From a virus: DNA of 62,938 nucleotides. Position 1 is the stretch's first letter. Each line of letters opens with the position of its first letter. Both the position numbers and the translations under genes were made by a program. Shown here in pieces: positions 1 through 7,897 of this stretch. The stretch spans positions 1-62,938 of the IMG/VR virus record IMGVR_UViG_3300050130_000093; one strand, written 5' to 3'. The notes below the pieces were generated by a model. That model saw only the letters and a program-made list of their open reading frames with translations, did not search any database and was not told the DNA's origin.

Positions 1-8
1 ATAGAAAA

Positions 9-37
9 GTCCCCGCGCCGATGACACGGCCGGGGAC
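9..37 (+). promoter_or_regulatory. Two-stem hairpin upstream of HNH gene (copy 1)
   Basis: A 7-bp stem (9-15 with 31-37), a single bulged C at 16, a 4-bp stem (17-20 with 27-30) and a 6-nt loop. The same architecture recurs at 12,058-12,086 in front of the paralogous HNH gene, with three base pairs changed on both sides. A second small hairpin (45-49 with 57-61, 7-nt loop) would hide the Shine-Dalgarno sequence AAGGAGGT. No U-tract follows, so it does not look like an intrinsic terminator. Inference: a structured leader controlling the HNH gene. Confidence 0.55.
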
Positions 38-65
38 ACGGCGACACCTAACAAGGAGGTGCAGC

Positions 66-632
66 ATGGCGAAGGGTACCTGCTCGATCGACGGTTGCGC
101 GAAGCCAGCGCGCGGCGGCCATCTTTTGTGTTCTATGCACGCGTGGCGCCTACGAGTCCACGGCGATGCGCTCTACGAGCCCCATCGGTTCACCATCGAG
201 GAGCGGCTCTGGGCGAAGGTCGACAAGAACGGGCCCGTGCCAATTGCTCGTCCCGAGCTCGGCCCGTGCTGGATCTTCGGCGGTCTTTCGGCGATCAACG
301 AAAGCTACGGCCGAATCAGCCGTGGGGGCAAGAACGGAGGGGTGCGTCTTGTTCATCGCCTCGCGTACGAACTTCTCGTTGGGCCGATCCCCGACGACCG
401 CCAGATCGACCACCTATGTCGCGTCCGACGCTGCGTCAACCCGACTCACATGGAGCCGGTCACGCAGCGCGTCAACCTACTTCGTGGTATTGGCGTCGTG
501 GCGATCAACGCGCGCAAGACGCACTGCATCTACGGTCACGCGTTCACGTCCATCAACACGTACATCACCAAGACGGGCGCCCGTCACTGCCGGTCGTGCG
601 GCCGTCGACGCGACAGGCAACGTCGGCGATGA
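66..632 (+). CDS. HNH homing-type endonuclease (HNH_3-like)
   Basis: 188 aa, start chosen at 66 because AAGGAGGT lies 5 nt upstream; the frame is open further upstream without a better start. The N-terminus carries a Cys pair motif (TCSIDGC) and the middle has the HNH core: IDHLCRVRRCVNPTHME, i.e. DH, Cys ligands and an N-x3-H finish. A C-terminal Cys/His segment (residues about 150-180) may bind another zinc. It is a close paralogue of the gene at 12,119. Free-standing phage genes of this family are usually selfish homing endonucleases; target unknown. Its stop overlaps the start of the next gene (ATGA), so it is translationally coupled to the nuclease. Confidence 0.88.
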   Translation: MAKGTCSIDGCAKPARGGHLLCSMHAWRLRVHGDALYEPHRFTIEERLWAKVDKNGPVPIARPELGPCWIFGGLSAINESYGRISRGGKNGGVRLVHRLAYELLVGPIPDDRQIDHLCRVRRCVNPTHMEPVTQRVNLLRGIGVVAINARKTHCIYGHAFTSINTYITKTGARHCRSCGRRRDRQRRR

Positions 633-1816
633 CCGACCTACTGGATCACCTTGACCTGCGGCACCTTCCGCCGCTGGAACCCATCGAGCTGCCGCCCAGA
701 CTTTCCCAGACGCTCATCAAGAACTATGAGCGATGCCAACGCAGCGGATACCTGTACGTCAAGCACCACGGCGGCCTTCCGGGTGTTCCCCTTGATCGTG
801 GCTCCGCGATGCATCTAGCGATCGCGGAATGCTTGAAAACGATGCTCGCGCAGAACGAGCCGCGCATCCCGCCCGACGTGGCAAAGACGATCCTCGAGGA
901 AGTCCTCGACCAGCACCCCGAGTGGACGATCCCGCTCGGCGAGCTCGACGCGCTCCGCCAACTGCTGTACCACTGGTCGATGGGATTCACGATCAACCCG
1001 GAGTCGGTCGTCGCAGTCGAGCGCAAGTTCGTGCTCGACCTTGAAGGACGCACGCTCTCCGGGATCCTCGACTACGCCGAGATCAACGGCCAGGTCGCGC
1101 TGATCAGGGACTGGAAGTCCACGTTTGCGCTGCCCGACGAAGCCGAGGCCAAGGCCAGTTTCCAGGGCAAGTTCTACAGCGTGCTGCTCATGTTCGGCAA
1201 CCCCGTCAACGACGACGGCTCGCTCGACCCGTGCCTCGGGGACCGCCTCACGTGGGTCGACGTTAGGGAGGCGTTCCCTCGATACTTGCGTGACGGCGAG
1301 ATCCCCACGCGCCCGACTGAAGGGGGCCTTACCCGCCTGGAGGTTGAGGAGGCGCGTCGCGACATCGCCCGGAAGGTGCGGCAGTTCGCCCAGTCCGCCA
1401 CGACCGGGGAGTGGCCGGCGATGCACGGCTCGCATTGCTCCGAGTGCGCCGCCGAGTCCGAATGCCCGCTGCCCCGGACGCTCCGCAACTTCGCCGGCGC
1501 GATCAACACGCTCGACGAAGCGCAGGAGGCCGCGATGTGGGTGGAGAAATGGCAGCCACGGATCACCGCGACACGCAAAGAGTTGAAGCTGTGGGCGAAG
1601 CAGCACGGGCCGTTCAGGTTCGGTCGTGACCGTGAGATGGCGTTCGTGGCGCAGACCGCGACGACAACAGACTGGGAGCAGCTTGAACGGGCGATCGAGG
1701 ACGCCCGCAGCTACGGCGTACCGTTCAGCGCTGACGACCATCGCAAGCGGCGGGTGAGCACACGGTTCGTCGCACGTACCATCGGACGCCCCGAAGATTC
1801 CGACAAGGAGGAGTGA
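629..1816 (+). CDS. Cas4/RecB-like PD-(D/E)XK exonuclease with Fe-S cluster
   Basis: 395 aa, start at the ATGA overlap with the HNH gene. Catalytic core visible: E131, D148 (SGILDYAE) and D161-W-K163, the GxxD...DxK arrangement of RecB-family nucleases. C36 near the N-terminus plus C270, C273 and C279 match the split four-Cys 4Fe-4S cluster of Cas4/AddB-type nucleases. Such phage nucleases act as 5'-3' exonucleases in recombination or DNA processing; no adaptation genes (Cas1/Cas2) are present. It heads the plus-strand DNA-metabolism operon and overlaps the next start. Confidence 0.85.
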   Translation: MTDLLDHLDLRHLPPLEPIELPPRLSQTLIKNYERCQRSGYLYVKHHGGLPGVPLDRGSAMHLAIAECLKTMLAQNEPRIPPDVAKTILEEVLDQHPEWTIPLGELDALRQLLYHWSMGFTINPESVVAVERKFVLDLEGRTLSGILDYAEINGQVALIRDWKSTFALPDEAEAKASFQGKFYSVLLMFGNPVNDDGSLDPCLGDRLTWVDVREAFPRYLRDGEIPTRPTEGGLTRLEVEEARRDIARKVRQFAQSATTGEWPAMHGSHCSECAAESECPLPRTLRNFAGAINTLDEAQEAAMWVEKWQPRITATRKELKLWAKQHGPFRFGRDREMAFVAQTATTTDWEQLERAIEDARSYGVPFSADDHRKRRVSTRFVARTIGRPEDSDKEE

Positions 1817-2037
1817 TGACGCAACCAAGCAGTTCCCTGCTCGAGCTCTGCATTCGCATCGAGGACGTCCGCAACCGGCTAGATGACCTCCATCTCCACG
1901 GGATGGGGGGGATCAGCGCCGACGTGAGCGAACCGCTCTACGCCGGGATCGTTCAGATTGACCACGCGCTCCGCTGCCTCAAGGGCCACATCGGCGAGGC
2001 GACCTTCAAAGAGCACAGGCACGCCAATGCTTCCTGA
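1816..2037 (+). CDS. Hypothetical protein, 73 aa
   Basis: Start at 1,816 overlaps the preceding stop (TGATG) behind an AAGGAGG site at 1,805-1,811. Mostly helical, with one Cys near the N-terminus (LELCIRIEDVRNRL) and an acidic-basic alternating helix. No recognised domain. Its end overlaps the next small zinc-ribbon gene, so it is part of the coupled operon. Confidence 0.6.
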   Translation: MTQPSSSLLELCIRIEDVRNRLDDLHLHGMGGISADVSEPLYAGIVQIDHALRCLKGHIGEATFKEHRHANAS

Positions 2038-2155
2038 TCAAAGCAACCCAACCGTCTGCGGCAAGTGCGGTGGTGTCGCCGTCATCACGTCCGTCATTCG
2101 GGCGGTCGGTGTGATCGAGTGCTCGACGTGCAAAGGAACCGGAGCGACACCATGA
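2027..2155 (+). CDS. Small zinc-ribbon protein, 42 aa
   Basis: Begins inside the end of the previous gene (11-nt overlap) and ends in an ATGA overlap with the next. Two Cys pairs, CGKCGG and CSTCKGTG, are spaced about 20 residues, as in DnaJ-like or rubredoxin-type zinc knuckles. Too short to assign a role. The longer in-frame extension upstream is antisense-like low-complexity sequence and was not used. Confidence 0.55.
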   Translation: MLPDQSNPTVCGKCGGVAVITSVIRAVGVIECSTCKGTGATP

Positions 2156-2415
2156 GCCGTCACCCACTAGACCGCCGTCGCGGCGACTACGGCTACAACA
2201 TCCGCGCGGTCTGCCGGTGCGGCCACACGGCGTATTGGCACGGCCAGCCTGGAGGCGCCCCGGACGGGTCGGGTGAGTGCGACCACTGCCCGTGTGCTCG
2301 GTTTGCCGAGGCGGCGCAGGGCATCCCGCTCGATGCGTTCGGCCCGGTGGCTGTGCGCGGCCTCGGTGATCAGCAGGACGGTCTAGCGACAGCCGAGACG
2401 GAGGAGTATCGCTAA
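2152..2415 (+). CDS. Cys-rich hypothetical protein, 87 aa
   Basis: ATGA overlap with the previous gene fixes the start. Residues 24-45 contain CRCGHTAYWH and CDHCPC, giving five Cys and two His that could form a zinc site; this arrangement is common in short actinophage proteins of unknown function. The C-terminal third is acidic and unstructured. Its stop overlaps the next ATG (TAATG). Confidence 0.6.
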   Translation: MSRHPLDRRRGDYGYNIRAVCRCGHTAYWHGQPGGAPDGSGECDHCPCARFAEAAQGIPLDAFGPVAVRGLGDQQDGLATAETEEYR

Positions 2416-2699
2416 TGGGGCAAAACGAACGTGCAGAACTGGCACCGAAAGCGGCAGAGACGCTGATCACGCTGCCATTGAGAGCCGTGGACTGGCGTGC
2501 CGAGGACGCTATTGAGCGTGACCCGCTGGGCGCGTTGGACGCTCTCGATAGGGCGTGGTTCGAGTACTGGCACGCTGCCGTGGCTGGGCTAATGAACACT
2601 GACGGGAAGCGCCAAGCACTGTGGGCGCTACGCGACGAAATGGGACTGCGACATTTAAGCCGACTGCTCGACCAGGAGAAGGGTCCTGATGGGGTCTAG
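2415..2699 (+). CDS. Hypothetical helical protein, 94 aa
   Basis: ATG overlaps the preceding TAA. Predicted mostly alpha-helical with a run of Trp/Tyr (DRAWFEYWHAAVAGL). No family recognised. The 3' end overlaps the next gene by 11 nt. Confidence 0.55.
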   Translation: MGQNERAELAPKAAETLITLPLRAVDWRAEDAIERDPLGALDALDRAWFEYWHAAVAGLMNTDGKRQALWALRDEMGLRHLSRLLDQEKGPDGV

Positions 2700-2886
2700 C
2701 GCGGGCGGAGATTGGCCGCTCACCGAGCACGAGCACACTCTGATCTTGGCTGCGAGCACACAGGTCTGGACGGGCGAGCTTCGCGCTGCCCTTGCGATGG
2801 CGGTGGAGTATCGCGGCTTCAAAGTGAGCCCATACGACTCGCCCGGCGATCTCGCGGACCTCCTTGAGCAGGTGGGGCGGCGATGA
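2689..2886 (+). CDS. Hypothetical protein, 65 aa
   Basis: Starts inside the end of the previous gene with GGAGAAGGG just upstream. One amphipathic helix region (residues 20-45). It ends in ATGA overlap with the methyltransferase gene. Function not recognisable. Confidence 0.5.
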   Translation: MGSSAGGDWPLTEHEHTLILAASTQVWTGELRAALAMAVEYRGFKVSPYDSPGDLADLLEQVGRR

Positions 2887-3425
2887 CCTACCGGACCATC
2901 GTCGTCGACCCGCCGTGGCGCGTACATCAGCCGCCCGAGTGGAACTACGGCGAGCCTGGCGGCAAGCCAAATCGGCCGGTGCCCTACCCGACGATGACGC
3001 TCGCAGAGATCGCGTGCCTACCCGTCGGCGATATGGCTGCAACCGATTCCCACCTCTACGTGTGGACAATCAACCGCTACATCGAGCAGACCTACAACAT
3101 CGCACGACTGTGGGGATTCAAGCCGTCGACCTTGTTGACGTGGTGCAAGCCACGGAAGGGACTGGGCGTCGGTGGCGCTTACGCGCTTACGACAGAGTTC
3201 ATCCTGTTCAGCCGGCGCGGAAAGGGCGCATTTGAGCGCCGCTGGGACACGTCCTGGTTCGAGTGGCCGCGCGGTGCCCACAGCGCGAAACCCGAGGCAT
3301 TCCTAGACATCGTGGAGCAGGTTTCGCCCGGCCCCTATGTCGAGTTGTTCGCTCGGCGTGCGCGGTTCGGCTGGGACTACTGGGGCGACGAGAGCCTAGG
3401 CACGGCCGAATTGGGGGTCGCATGA
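2883..3425 (+). CDS. MT-A70 family DNA N6-adenine methyltransferase
   Basis: 180 aa. The catalytic DPPW motif is at residues 9-12, right at the N-terminus as in compact phage MT-A70 enzymes. C-terminal PGPYVELFARR matches the family's conserved ELFAR SAM-binding segment. It likely methylates adenine in phage DNA, either to evade host restriction or for regulation; the sequence specificity cannot be read. No partner restriction gene is visible. Start and stop both overlap neighbours, so it belongs to the coupled operon. Confidence 0.9.
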   Translation: MTYRTIVVDPPWRVHQPPEWNYGEPGGKPNRPVPYPTMTLAEIACLPVGDMAATDSHLYVWTINRYIEQTYNIARLWGFKPSTLLTWCKPRKGLGVGGAYALTTEFILFSRRGKGAFERRWDTSWFEWPRGAHSAKPEAFLDIVEQVSPGPYVELFARRARFGWDYWGDESLGTAELGVA

Positions 3426-3469
3426 CACTGCCGCTATCGGGTGTTCCTGGCAGTCCCGACATCCGATGA
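3422..3469 (+). CDS. 15-codon coupling ORF between methyltransferase and HNH-like genes
   Basis: ATG at 3,422 overlaps the methyltransferase stop and its own TGA overlaps the next ATG at 3,466, giving ATGA at both ends. The peptide is MTLPLSGVPGSPDIR. The likely role is to carry ribosomes across a 40-nt gap rather than to make a functional peptide; this is inference from the geometry. Confidence 0.35.
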   Translation: MTLPLSGVPGSPDIR

Positions 3470-3849
3470 CGATGGAACGTAAGCCGCTGCGTCGGCGGTC
3501 GATCGACGGCCCCAGAACTCCGCACATCCAGTTTCGCGCCAAGACACCGGCCAAGATGTTCCGCTGCTACTGCGGGTGCGGCCGGCGAGCCTCTACATTC
3601 CACCATTGGATACCGGTCCGCAAGCTCCGCGAACACGTCCGGGCAATGCGCCTTCCGCTCGACGACGCGCGCAAGGAGCTCTCCCGGCTGGTCCACGATG
3701 AGCGTGGCATGAGTCCGTACGCGCTCACCTGTCACCTTGCGCGGGAGAACCACCATCCACCGTTTCAGCGCATCGAGATCCCCGACGAGACGTGGAACTT
3801 CGCAGAGGAACTCGGGCTGGTCTGGCTGCTCCAGCGTCTCTACCCCTAG
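3466..3849 (+). CDS. HNH-like zinc-binding protein, 127 aa
   Basis: Residues 33-45 contain CYCGCGRRAS followed by FHHWIP, the HH that begins an HNH fold; residues 82-95 have LTCHLARENHH, supplying the closing Cys/His pair. Length and Cys placement fit a small HNH or Zn-finger nuclease, though the central Asn is displaced, so activity is uncertain. A second in-frame ATG at 3,472 is possible. Followed by a 46-nt gap, the first break in the operon. Confidence 0.55.
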   Translation: MTMERKPLRRRSIDGPRTPHIQFRAKTPAKMFRCYCGCGRRASTFHHWIPVRKLREHVRAMRLPLDDARKELSRLVHDERGMSPYALTCHLARENHHPPFQRIEIPDETWNFAEELGLVWLLQRLYP

Positions 3850-3895
3850 TTTTCCGAAAGAGTCCGTCCGGGCAGCGTGGGAAGTTTCCGCGTAT

Positions 3896-4348
3896 ATGAC
3901 CGGCTGGACGAACCCGAGATACCGTCGCGAGCAGACCGTCTCGCCGATCCAGTCAGCAACCGGCGGCGGCGCAAGCCCATACCGGCTCGGCTACGCCTTC
4001 GAGATCTCGTGCAAGGGCATCCTCGAACGTCGCGACTGGCTCGTCATCCGCTCGCCCGCGTCGAAGAGCAAGGTCGACCTGTTCGCGATCCACGCGCTCT
4101 ACCGGCCGATGCTGGTGCAGGCCAAGCGCACCGGGATGATCGGCTCCGCCGAGTGGAACGAACTGTGGGAGATCGCCGAACGACACAACTGCCTGGCGGT
4201 CATCACCTACCGGGAAACGCCGAAGACGATCGCGTGGATGCGTTTGGACGGTCCGCGCGAGCCACGCCGCCCCGGACGACCTTGGACCCGCATAGACCCC
4301 CGCGACTGCCAGCCCGTCGCGGTCCAGACAGAGCTGCTTGCGGCATGA
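3896..4348 (+). CDS. Hjc-like Holliday junction resolvase (PD-(D/E)XK)
   Basis: 150 aa from ATG 3,896, preceded by GTGGGAAG. Features of archaeal-type Hjc resolvases: E36, the VIRSPASKSKVDLFAI block with D61, and LVQAK with K77. The usual Glu of the ExK motif is Gln75 here. Such enzymes cut four-way junctions during recombination and clear branches before packaging. It fits with the Cas4-like exonuclease upstream. Confidence 0.72.
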   Translation: MTGWTNPRYRREQTVSPIQSATGGGASPYRLGYAFEISCKGILERRDWLVIRSPASKSKVDLFAIHALYRPMLVQAKRTGMIGSAEWNELWEIAERHNCLAVITYRETPKTIAWMRLDGPREPRRPGRPWTRIDPRDCQPVAVQTELLAA

Positions 4349-4506
4349 GCACCTGCCGACACCGACGCTGCCGCTACCAAAACGGGCTGTACCAAGGCTA
4401 CTGCGGGAAGCACTGGATCATCCGCGAGTTTCCCGGCCTGCGCGCCGGTTTGCGCACCCGCATTGCGCTGTGGATCGCCCCATGGCTCGAACGGTTGGCA
4501 CCATGA
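4345..4506 (+). CDS. Small Cys/His-rich protein, 53 aa
   Basis: Starts in ATGA overlap with the resolvase. The N-terminus has CRHRRCRYQNGLYQGYCGKHW, a CxxxxC...CxxH arrangement that could hold one zinc and resembles the N-terminal knuckle of the phage's HNH proteins. The rest is a basic helix. Role unknown. Confidence 0.5.
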   Translation: MSTCRHRRCRYQNGLYQGYCGKHWIIREFPGLRAGLRTRIALWIAPWLERLAP

Positions 4507-4697
4507 TCGACGACACGTTCACGATCACCGTCGAACACGAACTCGCCGCCGGAGGCCTACCACAACGCGCTCACCACCAGGCACACAGCCCCGGCGGACT
4601 CGTCGCGATCATCGCTGCGGTCATCGAACAGCCCGGCTTCCGCAGCCTCACCGTCGATGTCGAAGCCGACGAGCAGGAACTGGCGATCGCCGCGTGA
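4503..4697 (+). CDS. Hypothetical protein, 64 aa
   Basis: ATG at 4,503 overlaps the previous TGA; an alternative start at 4,482 would add seven residues. Alternating strand-like segments (TITVEHEL, SLTVDVEADEQEL) around one helix suggest a small alpha/beta fold. No family recognised. Coupled to the next gene by TGATG. Confidence 0.5.
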   Translation: MIDDTFTITVEHELAAGGLPQRAHHQAHSPGGLVAIIAAVIEQPGFRSLTVDVEADEQELAIAA

Positions 4698-5638
4698 TGT
4701 TCACCGAAGCCGAGACGGCCACCAAGATTCGACAGCTCGCCGAAGCGAACGGCACCACGCACCCGGTCACTGTTCGTCACGTCGATCCGGCGACGCTTCG
4801 ACCGGCGACGGACACGCAAGCAGGGATCCCTGCGTCAGTGAGCCCAACCAAGCCGCTCTCGGCTGGGACCTTCTCGCCGATTCATACACGGACACCCGAG
4901 CACAAGCAGGCTGTCGCCAACCGCGAGAAGATCGTCACCTACCTCGACAGCCGCCAAGGCGAAGGCGTCCGGCTCGGCGAGATCGTCGAAGCGACCGGCG
5001 TCAACACGCACGCCTCCAAGGCCGTGCTTGCGGACCTCCACGAGAGCGGCCTGATCCGCCGCTACGGTGAACGCGCCGGCACACGCTACAGCCGCCCGCA
5101 CGCCGGCGCTGACCCCGATGTCCGGATCCGCGAACCGACCAGGAGCCGGCCGACCGCAACGATCGAGACCGACGAACGCACGCTCAAGCTCATCGTCGGC
5201 CAGCCTGGCATCCGTCACACCGCCATCATGGACGCCACCGACTGGAACAAGTCCACCGTCAGCCACGCGTGCGAGCGGCTACTCGCCGCCGGGAAGGTCC
5301 AGCGCGTCGAGGGCTGCTACTACCCGGCCGGCTACGAGGTCCCGACGGTCGTGCCCGCGCGCGTGAACCGGCCCAAGGAACGGATCGTTGCTTCGTCGCC
5401 TGTCGGGTCCCCCCAGTGGATGCGCGAACAGCTTGCCGCCGTCGCCCCAAGTCCGCCGACACCCAAGGAAGCGCCGCCATCCCCATCGGGCGTGTTGGAG
5501 ATGTTCGAGCGGCTCATCGTCAGCGAAAGGCGGCTCGCACGCGCGCTCGAGACGCTTCGGTGGGTCTCACTTGCCGCCGCCTTCCCCGACCTTGACGCCG
5601 ACGCGATCTACGACCTCATCGACGACGTGCTCACATGA
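4697..5638 (+). CDS. Double winged-helix DNA-binding protein
   Basis: 313 aa. Two winged-helix-like regions can be read: about residues 75-130 (KIVTYLDSR...LGEIVEATGVN...LHESGLIRRYG) and 160-215 (DERTLKLIVG...IMDATDWNKSTVSHACERLL). A Pro-rich linker and a helical C-terminus follow. The fold suggests a replication-initiator-like or transcription factor role, and it is the only clear DNA-binding regulator in the left operon. The target is not known. Confidence 0.65.
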   Translation: MFTEAETATKIRQLAEANGTTHPVTVRHVDPATLRPATDTQAGIPASVSPTKPLSAGTFSPIHTRTPEHKQAVANREKIVTYLDSRQGEGVRLGEIVEATGVNTHASKAVLADLHESGLIRRYGERAGTRYSRPHAGADPDVRIREPTRSRPTATIETDERTLKLIVGQPGIRHTAIMDATDWNKSTVSHACERLLAAGKVQRVEGCYYPAGYEVPTVVPARVNRPKERIVASSPVGSPQWMREQLAAVAPSPPTPKEAPPSPSGVLEMFERLIVSERRLARALETLRWVSLAAAFPDLDADAIYDLIDDVLT

Positions 5639-5874
5639 GCCCGCTTGACGACGAGGCGTTCGACAAGCTCATGCGCACCAACCACGAGCCGCGCCCCGAA
5701 CCCGAGATCGACACACCGCCCATCCCGCACACCGCGATGATGGACACGGCCCTCGAACGACTCGAAGCACGCGGCGCCCAGGTCGTCGGCGTCAGCTACG
5801 GACTGCCGATCGTCCGCTTCCCGTCCGGCAGGCGCATGACTCTCACGACGCTCGGCGCGCTGATCCCGCTTTGA
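5635..5874 (+). CDS. Hypothetical protein, 79 aa
   Basis: ATGA overlap with the winged-helix gene. Acidic N-terminus, then a beta-rich C-terminal half (VVGVSYGLPIVRFPSGRRMTL). The pattern resembles small phage proteins that sit beside replication genes, but no domain is recognised. Confidence 0.5.
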   Translation: MSPLDDEAFDKLMRTNHEPRPEPEIDTPPIPHTAMMDTALERLEARGAQVVGVSYGLPIVRFPSGRRMTLTTLGALIPL

Positions 5875-6197
5875 GCCACATGGGACGTTCCGCGCCGTTC
5901 TCTGCCACGCCACAGCCCCAGGACGCCCCAGCGCCCGCCACACAGCTCGTAGGGCTCCTACGCGCCGCACGCGCGGCCGGAGCACCATTCGGCCAGGCAT
6001 GGCGTCAAGCGCTGCCGCAGCTCACTTGGCATCACTATCCGACGACCGCCGCGCAGGAGAAGCGAGCGATTGTCTGGGCCAAGCCGTTCTTCGAGCACGC
6101 CTACTGCTATCCAGAGGCGCGTCCGAAGTGGCTACAAGCGATCCTGTCGGCTACGCAGACGAGCGACGCCGATGATCAGACGTCGTTCGCCGCTTAA
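5871..6197 (+). CDS. Hypothetical protein, 108 aa, last gene of left operon
   Basis: A TTG start at 5,871 overlaps the previous stop (TTGA); ATG at 5,880 is an alternative. Residues 25-85 form Trp/Tyr-rich helices (WRQALPQLTWHHY, RAIVWAKPFFEHAYCY). A copy of the repeated CGTTC...CGTTC motif falls at 5,885-5,901 inside this gene. Followed 6 nt later by a strong hairpin. Confidence 0.5.
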   Translation: MSHMGRSAPFSATPQPQDAPAPATQLVGLLRAARAAGAPFGQAWRQALPQLTWHHYPTTAAQEKRAIVWAKPFFEHAYCYPEARPKWLQAILSATQTSDADDQTSFAA

Positions 6198-6203
6198 CGA
6201 CTA

Positions 6204-6230
6204 ATCCCCCAGCCACTAGGACTGGGGGAT
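6204..6230. terminator. Hairpin between convergent operons
   Basis: Perfect 9-bp inverted repeat ATCCCCCAG / CTGGGGGAT with a 9-nt loop, lying between the plus-strand operon ending at 6,197 and the minus-strand gene ending at 6,298. No long T-run, but position and symmetry suit a bidirectional terminator. Confidence 0.65.
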
Positions 6231-6297
6231 CGGTCTGGATGTCACCTCGGGCGCCCATGGAGCTGGGCTATGTGCCGGTCAGGCTATCACGAATGCG

Positions 6298-6783
6298 TCA
6301 GCCGGCGATGACGAGACCACCCGACGCGGCGGGACCAGCGATGATCGTGACCGCGACCGCTGCCGGATCCGCGATCGGCGTGCTCGTCAGCGTGTCGGTC
6401 CCCAGCCCGGTCACCGAGATGTTGGCAGTGCCGAGCGCTACCGGGGTTACCGTCGCGACGAGGGGATCCGTCCCGGCACTGACCGTCGCTACCGTCGGGG
6501 TGTCTGAACTGAACACCGTTGCCGCGTCCGTGGGTGCCGTTGCCGGGTCGCCCTTGTCATCCGTGTAGGCAAGCGTTGCGGTGCCGTCCGTTGCGTCGAT
6601 GCTGAGGGTTGCTCCTGCCATGTCTGCTCCTTCGATTGTGAGGGTTGCGTGTGCTGCCGGTCCGGACTCAAGGCCAGCGACCTCAAGCTCGAGGGTGCGC
6701 ACCCGGCGCGTGAGATGCCAGAGCGCGCGGCGCAGCGAGCGGATCTGCCGCCCACAGTCGTCGTCGTGACGTTCTTCGGTCAT
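6298..6783 (-). CDS. Ig-like (Big_2-type) domain protein with possible second start
   Basis: 161 aa in the long form. Residues 1-45 are a charged coiled-coil-like segment (IRSLRRALWHLTRRVRTLELEV); residues 60-161 are a single bacterial-Ig-like domain (ATLSIDATDGTATL, SSDTPTVATVSAG, GTANISVTG). An in-frame ATG at 6,621 has GGAGCAGAC immediately upstream and would give a 107-aa protein that is only the Ig domain. Ig domains are common decorations on phage capsids and tails. It is the last gene of the minus-strand operon, downstream of the wall hydrolases. Confidence 0.6.
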   Translation of the reverse strand: MTEERHDDDCGRQIRSLRRALWHLTRRVRTLELEVAGLESGPAAHATLTIEGADMAGATLSIDATDGTATLAYTDDKGDPATAPTDAATVFSSDTPTVATVSAGTDPLVATVTPVALGTANISVTGLGTDTLTSTPIADPAAVAVTIIAGPAASGGLVIAG

Positions 6784-6797
6784 AGGTTCACACTACC

Positions 6798-7886
6798 TCA
6801 TCCGATCGGCGCCGACCAAGGCCAGTCCTGGGCTGTTAGGTGTGCCTGGACCTCCGACACATACGAGGCGTGTGCCGACGGCGACCCCGGCTCGAACCAG
6901 TCGCCGACACTGTCCCACGCATCACCCGCCGGCTGTGTCCCAACGAGCCAGTCTGACGGGCCGCCGTCATAGTAGTAGCGCAGGTAGCTCGCATACAGGT
7001 CGAGCGCGAACGCTGAGGACTCGATCCGCACATACGGGGCGCCCTGGCCGGGCAGGTTCGTGACGCCGGCCTCCCACTTGATCTGCGCAAGACTCATGCT
7101 CGTGTAGACCTGATCGCCCGTCGTCTGCTCCGCCGCCGGGTACTGCGCATACAAGGCCGGGCTGACCGACAACTCGTCACCGAGCTGGGACTGCCGCCAG
7201 TCGGACTCCTGCCGGATCTGCGCCCTGATCCAACTCGTCGGGATGCCCCACTTGTGCGACGCCCACTGAATCAGATCATCCGTCGACGGATTCGAGATCC
7301 CGTCGAGACCGTCGACGTACTGCGTCAACGGATTGAACTGCGTAGCCGAATGGAACGCCGCAAGCTCCGAAGCGGTCGGGACGTAGTCGTTCGCGGCCGT
7401 GTTCGCCGGCACAGCTTCAGTCGTCAACGTCACCTGCAGTGCGGCCTGCTGGTCGCTCATCGCGGGCTTGTATGTGCCCGGGTTGATCCACGACGTCACG
7501 TCGGTCGGCTGCGTTGGCGACAGGCCGCCGGACGACGTCGACGAGGTCGCGGTCGTTGACGTGGCCGTCGTCGACGTGGAGCTCGACGTTGTTGTCGGGC
7601 TAGTCGTCGTCGAACTCGACGTGCTCGGAGGCGGCGCCGGCGTGTAGGTCGGCGTCAGAACCGCGGTCACCTGACCAGACGGCGTATCCCACGTCACGGC
7701 TTTCGCTTGCGGGATGTGACCCGACGACCGATAGCCATTCGACGATGCGGTTATCACCACCTTCAGGGTGGACCCGTCCCCCAGCGTGTAGACGTAGCTG
7801 TGGGATGGCAGTCCTGCAGCCAATGCCCACGCCCCGAACACAGCGAGCGCTGCGGTTGCGACGAATGCGATAACAAAGCTCTTCAC
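6798..7886 (-). CDS. Secreted SLT-type lytic transglycosylase
   Basis: 362 aa, GTG start behind GAGGAGGAACC. N-terminal signal peptide (residues 1-23, hydrophobic FVIAFVATAALAVFGAW), a small beta domain, a long Ser/Thr linker (about 85-125), then a lysozyme-like domain. The catalytic Glu is E227 in IRQESDWRQ, followed by SMSLAQIKW, the counterpart of the SxGLMQI motif of soluble transglycosylase folds. Expected to cleave peptidoglycan outside the membrane. A virion-borne entry enzyme is also possible, but the signal peptide favours secretion. Confidence 0.78.
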   Translation of the reverse strand: MKSFVIAFVATAALAVFGAWALAAGLPSHSYVYTLGDGSTLKVVITASSNGYRSSGHIPQAKAVTWDTPSGQVTAVLTPTYTPAPPPSTSSSTTTSPTTTSSSTSTTATSTTATSSTSSGGLSPTQPTDVTSWINPGTYKPAMSDQQAALQVTLTTEAVPANTAANDYVPTASELAAFHSATQFNPLTQYVDGLDGISNPSTDDLIQWASHKWGIPTSWIRAQIRQESDWRQSQLGDELSVSPALYAQYPAAEQTTGDQVYTSMSLAQIKWEAGVTNLPGQGAPYVRIESSAFALDLYASYLRYYYDGGPSDWLVGTQPAGDAWDSVGDWFEPGSPSAHASYVSEVQAHLTAQDWPWSAPIG

Positions 7887-7897
7887 GGTTCCTCCTC

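Noticed and set aside
9-632. HEARO/IscB-type RNA interpretation of the HNH leader
   Set aside because: The encoded protein is a short HNH_3-type enzyme without RuvC or bridge-helix, and the hairpin is only about 29 nt, so it is not an omega-RNA system.
629-1816. CRISPR-adaptation role for the Cas4-like nuclease
   Set aside because: No Cas1, Cas2 or repeat-spacer array found anywhere in the window; phage Cas4-like nucleases act in recombination.
815-1828. 337-codon minus-strand ORF opposite the Cas4-like gene
   Set aside because: Composition and lack of ribosome site mark it as a shadow of the plus-strand gene, whose motifs are clear.
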